From contig NZ_JBAWKC010000001.1 in the NCBI RefSeq assembly GCF_044003965.1, forward strand, positions 124,001-188,000: DNA of 64,000 bases. Reading direction: 5' to 3'. The notes under the pieces were generated by a model that saw only the letters and a list, made by a program, of their open reading frames with translations, made no database searches and was not told where the DNA came from. The DNA is from Yeosuana aquiaggeris. Lineage in GTDB: Bacteria > Bacteroidota > Bacteroidia > Flavobacteriales > Flavobacteriaceae. Below are positions 1 to 7,914 of the stretch, in pieces. Both the position numbers and the translations under genes were made by a program. The number at the start of each line of letters is the position of its first letter. Positions within the stretch are counted from its first letter, which is position 1.

Positions 1-1487
1 AGATCTCCAGACATGCGCATAGCTGCCATTTGGGAAGAGATGAAATTGTTTCGAACCTCAACTTTCCGTGAGGTAGAAATTAGAAACCCTCTTGCCCTGT
101 TATTTCTTACTGTATTGTTTTCAATTTTTGCAGAAGCATGCCAGGAAACGTTATCAATACCATCATACTCCTGAGCGATCTCCTTTATAGACTTGTTAAA
201 GCTCAAAATCGATACTTTTTCATTAATTCGCTTGACGTCCTCTATGATCAAAATTTCAGATTTAGAAAGAAGAGTATGCTGATCTACAATTCGAACAGTA
301 TCTCCTTTTGCCCCAAAGAAATAATCTTTTTGATGAGGATGATACGTTTCATATGCGATTTGGTTATCACCTATGATTTTTTTAACTCTGGCGTATGTTC
401 CATGAATATTGATAGCATCGTCCAACATATTTTCGAATGTGCAATTCTTAATTGTTATCATGCCTTTACAGTTGCAAAAATGTGTAGCATCTGCATTTGT
501 AGTTACCAAACGCTTACTGCCTTCTCTTAAAACAACATTGAAACTATCAAGTGTAATATCTGTAGATCTTTCGGCTATTAAGCCCATAGCCCCTGCGTGA
601 TAAACATTGATATTTTTAAACAATAAGTCTTTTGATTTGAATACTCGAAATCCTGGATTTTCTCTGTTATTAAGATACTCTCCTTTTGAAATAAAAACTG
701 ATCCTACTGGAGGAACCAACTTATATTTTGAACTAAGGCGGACAGTACTATCCTTTAATGCTTTTGCCTCAAAGAAAAAGCTATTGTCAAATCCGCTGTA
801 CAAACCATGTTTGTAAATAGGGGCTTTCGTAGAACTGTCCCATATAATATTCTGACCCAGCCTTTGATGATACTTTTCCTGTTTTGCGTACCTGTACCCA
901 AAATTTTGTTCATATGGCGAATCTTCTCTTTCAATGGTTAAATAAATACGGTTATCATCAACCAAATAGGGTGTTTCCATCTGCAGATCAAAAGTCTTAG
1001 CATTGGAATCATTTCTAACTACTGTACCCTGGGCAAAAAATGGAACTTCCCAGTCAATACTTAAATCTGAAACCGTTATGTTATTACTTTCTTCAATAAT
1101 AAATGGTAACATTTTTCCATGAAATATAAAATCCGAACCACCACCATCAATATGAAAATTCTTAAAATTGAAAATTGGGAAAGGAGTTCTTTTCAAACCA
1201 TTATCATTATTTGTTATAGCAGTATAAAAGTCTGGGGCGTAGGTAGGATAAAAGTGATACGTTCCTTTAGGAAACCTAATACCTTGATAACCTTCTTTTT
1301 TGCATTTTTCTAAAGCTTCAACAACTATAGGCGTAACATCTTTAGCCTCAGCAATCCCAGAATCGCTAAGGTCATAGTATTTCAAGGATGTATTTTGTTT
1401 TCCTTTATTTGAATTTGATACATTCCCCAAAAGAAAAATACTTGCTATAGCAATAAATAATATGGTTACAAATAATGTTTTTTTCAT
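1..1487 (-). CDS. GH110-like exo-alpha-galactosidase, secreted beta-helix protein (3' end outside window)
   Basis: An open frame of 495 codons runs from an ATG at 1487 to the window edge without a stop, so the C-terminus is missing. The N-terminus (MKKTLFVTILFIAIASIF) is a hydrophobic export signal. A segment GYQGIRFPKGTYHFYP followed by IDGGGSDFIFHG and repeated N-x-x-V/I-rungs (NITVSDLSIDW, ENNTVRNNRARGFLIS, VEVRNNFISSQ) shows a right-handed parallel beta-helix. The stretch FENMLDDAINIHGTY around residues 352-366, with adjacent Asp356 and Asp357, resembles the corresponding segment of family GH110 alpha-1,3-galactosidases, which remove terminal alpha-galactose from blood-group-B-like glycans or marine galactans. 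The family call is by recollection of motif and fold; a different beta-helix glycosidase remains possible. Short plus-strand frames in this stretch are antisense shadows. Confidence 0.7.
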   Translation of the reverse strand, partial: MKKTLFVTILFIAIASIFLLGNVSNSNKGKQNTSLKYYDLSDSGIAEAKDVTPIVVEALEKCKKEGYQGIRFPKGTYHFYPTYAPDFYTAITNNDNGLKRTPFPIFNFKNFHIDGGGSDFIFHGKMLPFIIEESNNITVSDLSIDWEVPFFAQGTVVRNDSNAKTFDLQMETPYLVDDNRIYLTIEREDSPYEQNFGYRYAKQEKYHQRLGQNIIWDSSTKAPIYKHGLYSGFDNSFFFEAKALKDSTVRLSSKYKLVPPVGSVFISKGEYLNNRENPGFRVFKSKDLLFKNINVYHAGAMGLIAERSTDITLDSFNVVLREGSKRLVTTNADATHFCNCKGMITIKNCTFENMLDDAINIHGTYARVKKIIGDNQIAYETYHPHQKDYFFGAKGDTVRIVDQHTLLSKSEILIIEDVKRINEKVSILSFNKSIKEIAQEYDGIDNVSWHASAKIENNTVRNNRARGFLISTSRKVEVRNNFISSQMAAMRMSGD

Positions 1488-1573
1488 ATATGAAATTTTA
1501 AAGCAGAATTGAACTTAAAGCGTTTAATGCCTTTTGTAAAGTTAAAATATTGTTAATTCGTAACGTAAAACGA

Positions 1574-1653
1574 TTGTAACATGATTATTCAAGTTTGTAA
1601 CATTTTTTAAAATCCTTATCAATATGTTACAAAATTGGAATCATTTGTTACAA
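1574..1653. promoter_or_regulatory. Four-copy TTGTAACA repeat array upstream of the GH110-like gene
   Basis: TTGTAACA occurs at 1574-1581 and 1595-1602, and its reverse complement TGTTACAA at 1625-1632 and 1646-1653. Each pair has a start-to-start spacing of exactly 21 bp (two helical turns), and the two pairs face each other. In the second pair the identity extends to 11 bp (TGTTACAAAAT). The array ends 87 bp upstream of the ATG at 1487. Two half-sites 21 bp apart are typical of AraC-type (including hybrid two-component) or LytTR regulators; which one binds is inference. Confidence 0.55.
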
Positions 1654-1681
1654 AATCAACAGTTGTATGCAAGGAAATTAT

Positions 1682-1810
1682 GTGAATCAATCCAGATCTT
1701 TGGCAGACTTTCAATAATGACTGTTGTATTTGGGTATCACAGATGAAGAAATACAAGAAATAGAACTAGAACTAAATTATAGACTTCATCATGCAAATTT
1801 TGTGCAAATG
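1682..1810 (+). pseudogene. Possible remnant of an IS30-type transposase C-terminus
   Basis: In one frame, after two stop codons at 1715-1720, the translation reads GITDEEIQEIELELNYRLH. This recalls the (V/I)TDEEIQ...LNNRPRK segment near the C-terminus of IS30-family transposases. The usual downstream KRLGFKTPNE-like segment and everything upstream are missing, and no inverted repeats were found. It could be a decayed insertion-sequence scrap at the island edge, or chance resemblance. Confidence 0.25.
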
Positions 1811-1856
1811 AAAACAAAAAAAGACCTTAAATTGCTTGAAAGTCTTTCTGTCATTG

Positions 1857-1873
1857 GTGGAGAAGATGGGGCT
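1857..1873 (+). repeat. 17-bp direct copy of the tRNA-Ala 3' end (candidate att site)
   Basis: The sequence gtggagaagatggggct is identical, and in the same orientation, to 24519-24535, which is the 3' end of the tRNA-Ala(GGC) gene plus one flanking base. The flanks do not match. Integrating elements that use a tRNA 3' end leave exactly such a direct repeat at their far boundary, so this may be the distal attachment site of an island spanning 1.87-24.52 kb. No integrase was seen, so the element would be decayed. Confidence 0.5.
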
Positions 1874-1890
1874 GGAGACCATCAATAACA

Positions 1891-2361
1891 TTAAAACCTA
1901 ACCTTTTAATTTATTTTGTTATGACACATTACTTTTTAAGTTATACATTATAACATTCAAGGGTAGGTTTTGTATGTTGGTTTATTTTAATAAATCTTGT
2001 TTTTTATAAAAATCAAAAGTTTTGAACTATAAACGTTGGAGGCTATTTTTATTTAAAACGATCAACAAAGTCAGAGACGAAAGAAAGGAGAGAGAATGCC
2101 TTTAAACTATTGATTTCACTTCCATATGAAACATACTTTCCGTAAACAATATTTTGTCGGTTTAATGTGCCCTTAATTTTTTTTATTTTTATAACCTGCA
2201 TCTATTGTAATTTCATCTGTTATCATTCTATTTATAATATTCATAACATGCTACTTTCGGTTTTGGCAAGGTATTTCTTTAGAAACTTTTTTTCATTTCA
2301 CATTACAAAGCAATACATTTGAATTTGGTGTAATTACTTTAAGTCATACTTAATCACTTAA
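1891..2361. other. Gene-poor intergenic DNA
   Basis: AT-rich DNA without a convincing gene. The best frame is a 50-residue minus-strand ORF from an ATG at 2201 to a stop at 2049-2051, with the C-terminal end SDFVDRFK; it matches no family I recognise. Together with 1488-1890 this makes about 870 bp without a solid gene, fitting a boundary zone of decayed mobile DNA. Confidence 0.4.
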
Positions 2362-3432
2362 CTACTCGTATACAAGCTCAATATCATCAATTATAAGTGT
2401 ACTATCAATCGCTCCCGCAAAATTAGCACCATCAAAACTTGAAGAGGCTACAAACGTAATATGTGTTGGCAAGGCGAATTGTGCTAATTGGTTACTGACA
2501 TAAGAATTGTCTACAGGATACATATATTCCGGAAAACTAGCATCTAATTCACCATATGTAAAGACTATCTCTTGAGCAACTAACGCTTCTTGTATCACCT
2601 CACTTCTAAACCAGGCCGTACCAAGGCGTTGTATGCCTCCACCTTGTCTTATTTCTAATATGGCATAGATATCACAAGCATCGCTATAGTCTAGCACTTC
2701 ACCATCTCCATTTTTATTTACTGGACCAGGCACATAACTATATTTAAAACGAACTTTTACAGGTCTTCCTGAGAAGGGTGTGCCAAATTCTATTGCAGCC
2801 TGAGGGTTGCTCAATTCAATATTATCTGAGTTAAAAAAACCCGTAAATATTGAACCCGCTGAAATTGGTGCACCAAATGTACCTGCTAAAGTTCCATTGT
2901 CTAATGTAATCATCTTGGCAGCTAAATTATCAGCACCAAGGTCTTCAGGAATTGTTGCAAGGTTATTTAAAATCTGAGTCCCTGGATTGCCCGTACCCCA
3001 AATGGTGCTATTGGCATCAGTACCAGGCTCGTAATAATTACCTCTAGCTAAATACCAAGAATTTAAATTCCCATTATCAAGTTGGGGGGTAGATGAGGCT
3101 ACAAATGCTCTAATGGTCCAAGTAAAAATTGAACCATCTTCAGCCGTAATATCGATGGTATCATCATTTTCCAAATTAAGCATATCCCCTTCTTGTTTGT
3201 TAGCTCGTGCAAATGACGACACTTTTATGTTTTCAATAGTTATTGCAGATAAGTCAACACCTCCAGGGATTTCAACAGTTACCAGTAAGCTGTCTGTCAT
3301 TATAATAGCATTACCTGATTGATTACTAACAAGAATTTCCTTTATATTGCCGTATTGTGACGCCCCATAATAGTCTTCATCAACACATGAAAATAATGCT
3401 GCTAAGGCCAATAAAAAATATATTTTTCTCAT
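2362..3432 (-). CDS. PCMD-domain lipoprotein (putative carbohydrate metabolism domain)
   Basis: A 356-residue protein with a lipoprotein signal peptide (ALAALFSC, acylated Cys16), so it is expected in the outer membrane or periplasm. Residues 25-115 form an Ig-like N-terminal module (NIKEILVSNQSGN...FTWTIRAF). Residues 120-356 match the Bacteroidota PCMD layout: NSWYLARGNYYEPG, IWGTGNPGTQ, an AAGxxFTGxF-like segment (SAGSIFTGFF), FGTPFSGRPVKVRFKYSY and a C-terminal IIDDIELVYE strand. Proteins of this type occur near glycan-use genes in Bacteroidota; their biochemical role is not established. It lies 42 bp downstream of the next gene (3475-4227) in the same direction, so the two may be co-transcribed. 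Confidence 0.7.
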   Translation of the reverse strand: MRKIYFLLALAALFSCVDEDYYGASQYGNIKEILVSNQSGNAIIMTDSLLVTVEIPGGVDLSAITIENIKVSSFARANKQEGDMLNLENDDTIDITAEDGSIFTWTIRAFVASSTPQLDNGNLNSWYLARGNYYEPGTDANSTIWGTGNPGTQILNNLATIPEDLGADNLAAKMITLDNGTLAGTFGAPISAGSIFTGFFNSDNIELSNPQAAIEFGTPFSGRPVKVRFKYSYVPGPVNKNGDGEVLDYSDACDIYAILEIRQGGGIQRLGTAWFRSEVIQEALVAQEIVFTYGELDASFPEYMYPVDNSYVSNQLAQFALPTHITFVASSSFDGANFAGAIDSTLIIDDIELVYE

Positions 3433-3474
3433 TGTTGTTGTTTTTAAAACACTCTCTCTTAAATACTGTCTAAA

Positions 3475-4227
3475 CTAAAGGTAATAAGACAACCCTAATT
3501 TTAGTGATAATAGTTCAATATTAAAATCAATGTTCTGCCGTATTGTCTTAGATTCATCGCCACCATTCGTAGTCTTAGTAGACGTGTTTAATTCATATCC
3601 TAGAACATCTAATTGTATTTCTAAAGCAAAATTTTCCATAGCAAAAAATATAACCCCAGGACTTATACCTGCCCTGAAATTAAAGTTTTTGGCATAGGTC
3701 TTGTCGATTTCATCAATATTTTTAACATCTCTAGATACCGTGCTACTACCACCAAAAGTTAGTCCAATATCAGTAAAAAAACTCAACCGTTCATTTGCTG
3801 TTAGCGGTACTACAGAACGAAACGTAGGAGTAATTGCAAAACCTCTAGAAATAGCATTGGATTGTATGGAATCACCATCTTTTATGGTGCGGCCTGTAAA
3901 TTTATTTTGAAAATAATTAATATTCAATCCAACCATGGCATAATCATGAATGAAATAGCCTCCTTTAAAGTCTAAATCAAACTTTGTGCGGTCGCCATCT
4001 AAAATGGTTTCGACCAAAATATCCGTGTTTTCTAATTGACGGTCTTCTAATGAAAGTCCTAAACCTATATAAATACTTTTCTTTTTAAAAGGTTTAAAAT
4101 TGTTATTGTAATAACTTGTCAGCAACTCATACGGTGTAAACGCACTATCCTTTTGTGTTTCATTAGTCTGCGACCACGATACATGAGCAAAGAGAAAAAA
4201 ACACACTATAAATTTATAAACCCTCAT
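3475..4227 (-). CDS. Outer-membrane beta-barrel protein
   Basis: A 250-residue protein with a Sec signal peptide (FIVCFFLFAHVSWSQ) followed by alternating hydrophobic and polar strands: KSIYIGLGLSLEDRQ, FDLDFKGGYFIHDYAMVGLNINYF, RLSFFTDIGLTFGG, FNFRAGISPGVIFFAMENFALEIQLDVLGYE, and a last strand LLSLKLGLSYYL that ends the protein. This pattern fits a small 8- to 10-stranded barrel of the OmpA/porin-like beta-barrel class common in Flavobacteriia. The final strand ends in Leu rather than the more usual Phe. No specific function can be assigned. It precedes the PCMD lipoprotein gene by 42 bp. Confidence 0.6.
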   Translation of the reverse strand: MRVYKFIVCFFLFAHVSWSQTNETQKDSAFTPYELLTSYYNNNFKPFKKKSIYIGLGLSLEDRQLENTDILVETILDGDRTKFDLDFKGGYFIHDYAMVGLNINYFQNKFTGRTIKDGDSIQSNAISRGFAITPTFRSVVPLTANERLSFFTDIGLTFGGSSTVSRDVKNIDEIDKTYAKNFNFRAGISPGVIFFAMENFALEIQLDVLGYELNTSTKTTNGGDESKTIRQNIDFNIELLSLKLGLSYYL

Positions 4228-4292
4228 ATGTTAAACCATTAATTTGAATTGATTATCACTTCCTATTTTAAATATGATATAGGACTCAATTG

Positions 4293-4787
4293 CTAATGTT
4301 CTCCTTTTTTTATAAAATTTAACGCTAAAGCCAATAAAAGGATTGTAAAAGGTAAAATTAATTGTTCATAAAGTAATTTATCAGAATCTATAAAAAAGCC
4401 TAAAGCACACCAAACGGTTAAAGTCAACAAGATAGTTTCCCAGAGCAAGACCTTTAAATCCTTAAAATTGTTTAGTTTAGAAAACACCGCACTTTCCTTA
4501 AATGTATTTTGGTTTCCTACAAATAACTTAAAAATACCACCAGCCAAAATCAATATTACCAGAGCAAAAAGGAACGTATCTATAGATGTTATAATAGAAC
4601 TACCAGCACCTTTATCATGATTACCAAAAAGGATTAATACTGTCTCCCACAAATGTTTAACTCCTAATGCTATAGCCAAAATACCGTTAAGCATAAGAAA
4701 GAAGGAAACTATTAAAGCCAAATATCTTACTTGAAACATTTTTTCAAGTTTTGAGGCTATTTTTTGTTTTGGACTTTCATCTATCAT
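4293..4787 (-). CDS. UPF0114 (YqhA-like) integral membrane protein
   Basis: A 164-residue protein with about four hydrophobic segments: RYLALIVSFFLMLNGILAIALG, SIDTFLFALVILILAGGIFKLF, VLLWETILLTLTVWCALGFFI and LILPFTILLLALALNFI. The opening EKMFQVRYLALI, the central SIDTFLFALV and the following SKLNNFKDLKVLLWE segments recall the UPF0114/YqhA family of inner-membrane proteins of unknown function. It is 65 bp upstream of a beta-barrel gene and 51 bp downstream of a glycine-zipper protein gene, all on the same strand, which suggests a small envelope-related operon. Confidence 0.55.
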   Translation of the reverse strand: MIDESPKQKIASKLEKMFQVRYLALIVSFFLMLNGILAIALGVKHLWETVLILFGNHDKGAGSSIITSIDTFLFALVILILAGGIFKLFVGNQNTFKESAVFSKLNNFKDLKVLLWETILLTLTVWCALGFFIDSDKLLYEQLILPFTILLLALALNFIKKGEH

Positions 4788-4838
4788 AATTATTGTTAAA
4801 AGAGTGAATTGAATTAAAAATCATAATTTAAATAAGTA

Positions 4839-5441
4839 TCAAAGCCAATTTACTTTTAATGGCTTTGTTAATTGAAATGTGGCTTCTGTCCCTGGAGGAA
4901 AATAAATAGACTCTCCAGGAGTAAGTAATCCCATGGCACCTCCAATGGCAGCACCTTTGCCCGCACCTTTGCCACCGCCAAATACAGCTCCAATACCAGC
5001 TCCAATTGCTGCTTTTCTAACAGTATTACCTGTTTGTGCTTCAGTAGTTACTACTTTAGTTTCAGTTTGCACACCTTGAAGATAATTGTCTATAATAAAC
5101 CCTCCGACAGTAACCCCAAAAGTACTTCCTCTACGATTTGTATTATCTGAAACAAGAACATTCATTTGAACAATTGTACCTTTCGGTATAACTATTTTCC
5201 CTTTTGAAGTAACATCTTTATCAAGCTCCACAAAGAAATTGTCACCAGCATTAAAATTTTTTGCTGATATTCCTTTCGTAGACTTAATGAATAAAATTGT
5301 ACCTACTGGTAAAACAGGTACTTCCTGAAACAATCCTTCAAATGATTTTTGATTAGGAGATAGATTAGAAAAAGAAGATGTATAACTACTTAGTAGTAAT
5401 ACAACTAATAACATCATAAAACTTTTTTCTTTGTTTTTCAT
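4839..5441 (-). CDS. Exported glycine-zipper protein
   Basis: A 200-residue protein with an N-terminal hydrophobic segment (MMLLVVLLLSSYTSSFS), a central domain (LPVGTILFIKSTKGISAKNFNAGDNFFVELDKDV...IVIPKGTIVQM) and a glycine-rich zipper around residues 145-172 (AAIGAGIGAVFGG, GKGAAIGGAMGLLTPG). The last part reads GESIYFPPGTEATFQLTKPL. Such proteins with a repeated P-x-G-T-x-(I/V/A) barrel-like fold and a glycine zipper are common as periplasmic or outer-membrane-associated proteins in Flavobacteriia. Function is unknown. Neighbours in the same orientation are a lipoprotein upstream and the UPF0114-like gene downstream. Confidence 0.5.
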   Translation of the reverse strand: MKNKEKSFMMLLVVLLLSSYTSSFSNLSPNQKSFEGLFQEVPVLPVGTILFIKSTKGISAKNFNAGDNFFVELDKDVTSKGKIVIPKGTIVQMNVLVSDNTNRRGSTFGVTVGGFIIDNYLQGVQTETKVVTTEAQTGNTVRKAAIGAGIGAVFGGGKGAGKGAAIGGAMGLLTPGESIYFPPGTEATFQLTKPLKVNWL

Positions 5442-5485
5442 AAGCTTTGATTTTTTAGAATTTAAAATTTATGGATAATCCCCCT

Positions 5486-6145
5486 TTATTTAACAAGACT
5501 TTTTGTTATTGCTTTGACGTATTCCTGGGCAACTTTAGTAATATTTGAAGGGTTCTCAATCTGTGTTGTAACTACAGCAATTAATTGTTTGTCCTCTGGT
5601 TCTGCTAAATTGTAGGCAACAGATTCTAAAACAAAAGTTTTAGAGGTAAAGGTTGTGGAGGTCTCTGGCACGTAATTTCCAAAAGAAGAATAAGACATTG
5701 GGTTGTAATAATACCCATAAAAACCGCGATAGTATCTTGGATAAAGGGTTGCTCCAGCATAATACCCACCTTCAGTGACTGTTCTGGTAGCTTCTTTAAT
5801 ATCTTTAATAACGGTCAGTACCACAGCGTTAAAACCTTCGTTTATTAACAAGTTTTTTATTTGTTCCTGTTTATCTTCACTAACTTTTTCGTCGGGGTTA
5901 AGTTTGGGGAATTTTGTAAAACTTGCAGTCGCTTTTAGTCCTTTTGCTGTTAATTGATTTACTATTTCATTTTCGAAAGCAATTCGAGCTTGATTATTTT
6001 CTGTTCTGGCAATTACAATTATATTTTTGTCATTAATAGAACTGACATTTTCTGCCTTCCAAGAATCCAGAACTTTAACACTAGAACAACTGTTGAATAC
6101 AAGTAGAGTAGTTAAACCCATTATAGAATAAATTGTTTTTTTCAT
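5486..6145 (-). CDS. Lipoprotein of unknown function
   Basis: A 219-residue protein with a lipobox (LLVFNSCSS, Cys20). The mature part begins VKVLDSWKAENVSSINDKNIIVIARTENNQARIAFENEIVNQLTAKGLKA, a Rossmann-like alternation. A tyrosine/glycine-rich stretch (GGYYAGATLYPRYYRGFYGYYYNP) follows at about residues 128-151, and the protein ends in a helix VAQEYVKAITKSLVK. The N-terminal half loosely resembles lipoproteins annotated as DUF4136-like, but I cannot confirm this. About 200 bp without a gene separate it from the gene upstream, so a promoter probably lies there. Confidence 0.5.
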   Translation of the reverse strand: MKKTIYSIMGLTTLLVFNSCSSVKVLDSWKAENVSSINDKNIIVIARTENNQARIAFENEIVNQLTAKGLKATASFTKFPKLNPDEKVSEDKQEQIKNLLINEGFNAVVLTVIKDIKEATRTVTEGGYYAGATLYPRYYRGFYGYYYNPMSYSSFGNYVPETSTTFTSKTFVLESVAYNLAEPEDKQLIAVVTTQIENPSNITKVAQEYVKAITKSLVK

Positions 6146-6346
6146 TTTAATTTTGTTTTTAGTTATAATGATAATTAAAAATACAATACTTTCTTAATTG
6201 TATTGCGTATAAATATTAATGTTGCTTTCATTTTTATATAATAAATTTCTTTTCAACGCTTTTAAAAAACAAGTTGTATTGTTTTATAAAAATTTCATTT
6301 GTTAAATATAAATGCTATCTATAATTATATCCTTGTGAATCCTTTT

Positions 6347-6859
6347 TTATAATTCAACAATATCACCATTAAAAGACATAGGACTGCGATTATTAGAGTT
6401 AACTCTTAGTAATGCACTTCCTCTCAAACCTACAGTAAGCGTAAGGCTATATGTTTCATTCTTATCTTTAACTTCTATATTAATTATGTAATTTTTTTTT
6501 CCCTTTTTTATAATAAACTGCAGAGGTTCTCCTTTAAAAATCAAACCACCATATTCTGCGCCGTATGGGGCGCTAAAAGCCCTGCCAAAAAACGGTAAAT
6601 GGCTATCAATTAAGTTTGGTTGAAATTTCACACTATATGAGCTGGTCAAGTTTATTGATCTCCCACCTGAGGGCATAGCAGTTCTGGCATTAAAGACAAA
6701 GATTTTACTGTCGATAAGCTTTGCAATTTGCTGTTCTTTAACAAGTCTTTCATTCTCTTTTGCTTCTTTTTTTAATTCCCTTTTACTTTTTTCCTGTGAA
6801 AAACATGTATTAACACTGAAAAGTATAAGTATTACTAAAAACGATATTTTTTTTGTCAT
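6347..6859 (-). CDS. DUF4251-like exported protein
   Basis: A 170-residue protein with a Sec signal (FLVILILFSVNTCFSQ), then a charged segment KRELKKEAKENERLVKEQQIAKLIDSK and the features of the DUF4251 family: FVFNARTAMPSGGRSINLTS, a YSVKFQPNLIDSHLPFFGRAF segment and YGAEYGGLIFKGEP, ending in a beta-rich part (NYIINIEVKDKNETYSLTLTVG). Families of this kind are Bacteroidota-specific periplasmic proteins of unknown role. It lies 28 bp downstream of a beta-barrel gene and is probably in the same transcript. Confidence 0.65.
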   Translation of the reverse strand: MTKKISFLVILILFSVNTCFSQEKSKRELKKEAKENERLVKEQQIAKLIDSKIFVFNARTAMPSGGRSINLTSSYSVKFQPNLIDSHLPFFGRAFSAPYGAEYGGLIFKGEPLQFIIKKGKKNYIINIEVKDKNETYSLTLTVGLRGSALLRVNSNNRSPMSFNGDIVEL

Positions 6860-6887
6860 TTTATTTTAATTAATTGGTTAAACATCC

Positions 6888-7604
6888 TTAAAATGAATAA
6901 GTAACTGACAAACCGTATCTAAATGATGGTAAAGTTAGCTTTTCTTTCAGATTAGTTTTTTTAAATTGAAAATCAGCATTAAGGAAATCTAGAAAACTAT
7001 ATTTTTCAAGTGCCGAATTAAGGTCATCATAAAATTCATCTGGTGGTGGAATAACATCTTTTAATTTAAAAGTGAAATATCCTGCTCCTGGACCGGCAAT
7101 TAAGAAATCAATTTTTAAGTGATTTGTGACAGGCAATTTATAACCAATCATAAAGCCAACCGAATTTACATCGATATCACCTTTGTACAAAAAATAATGC
7201 GAAACGTCTTGACTATCAATATAAATGCCTGATAAATCCGTTTTATAATTTACTAACCTGGTATAAGCGCCAAAATAAAATCCAGTAAACATAGCATTGC
7301 CCTTTTGATGTATATAATATCGAACTTCGGGAGTGATTTTGAAACCGGTATATGAGATATCAGCGGTCTTAATATTGTCGGTATCAAGTCCAGAAAATTT
7401 TATAAATCCATCATCAGCTTTAATTCCAAATCCTAAACCAACGGAAATATGTTTGCCCATTGCACGTTCATAGGTAAATGAATAAGTTCCATTGATAAGG
7501 TCGCTTATAAATAAGCCCACTTCATTTTTGACTTCTCTGTTTTCTTGACAAAAAACTAAGGGAGCAAAAATAATAAATAAGATAAAAAAAAGTGTGTGTT
7601 TCAT
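6888..7604 (-). CDS. Outer-membrane beta-barrel protein
   Basis: A 238-residue protein with a signal peptide (FFILFIIFAPLVFCQ). The mature part shows amphipathic strands (EVGLFISDLINGTYSFTYERAMGKHISVGLGFGIK, FKITPEVRYYIHQ, FTGFYFGAYTRLVNY, VGFMIGYKLPVTNHLKIDFLIAGPGAGYF) and ends in LPSFRYGLSVTYSF, with the C-terminal Phe typical of outer-membrane barrels. The EVGLF..(I/L)..Y.R...KH opening resembles the DUF3575-type barrels. It is the first gene before the DUF4251-like gene (28-bp gap). Confidence 0.6.
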   Translation of the reverse strand: MKHTLFFILFIIFAPLVFCQENREVKNEVGLFISDLINGTYSFTYERAMGKHISVGLGFGIKADDGFIKFSGLDTDNIKTADISYTGFKITPEVRYYIHQKGNAMFTGFYFGAYTRLVNYKTDLSGIYIDSQDVSHYFLYKGDIDVNSVGFMIGYKLPVTNHLKIDFLIAGPGAGYFTFKLKDVIPPPDEFYDDLNSALEKYSFLDFLNADFQFKKTNLKEKLTLPSFRYGLSVTYSF

Positions 7605-7616
7605 ATTGACTAATTC

Positions 7617-7793
7617 TCAACGTTTTATTAGTATTAAATTTAATACGTATTTTTTGTTCTTTAATTGCCAGGATGCTCCAAAAACGATGTAAAAAGCAAA
7701 ATCTTTACCATTTCCCCAAGCAAAGTCTGTCCCGATAGTGATAACTACAAGTCTTTTTAATTTGTAAATAAATTTTGTCTCTATTTTGCATAT
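7617..7793 (-). pseudogene. Possible C-terminal relic of a membrane or beta-barrel protein
   Basis: The 310-bp gap between 7604 and 7915 holds a short minus-strand frame that starts just after a stop codon and ends at TGA 7617-7619. Its middle reads ITIGTDFAWGNGKDFAFYIV, an alternating pattern like a beta-barrel strand pair. There is no ATG or signal sequence. It may be a decayed gene fragment; chance is not excluded. The rest of the gap shows nothing definite. Confidence 0.25.
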
Positions 7794-7914
7794 CTACTCC
7801 TTTTATTATTTGAATGAAATTAATACTCTATCCTATTGGTAAAGATTAAAAACTCATTCAGCAAAATCAAGATAAAGTGTTTGGTTCTTATTTTTTTTCA
7901 TCTAGATTTATGAA

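Noticed and set aside
138..1313. Several plus-strand frames of 63-130 codons at the left edge
   Set aside because: They are antisense to a continuous 495-codon minus-strand frame with signal peptide and beta-helix repeats.
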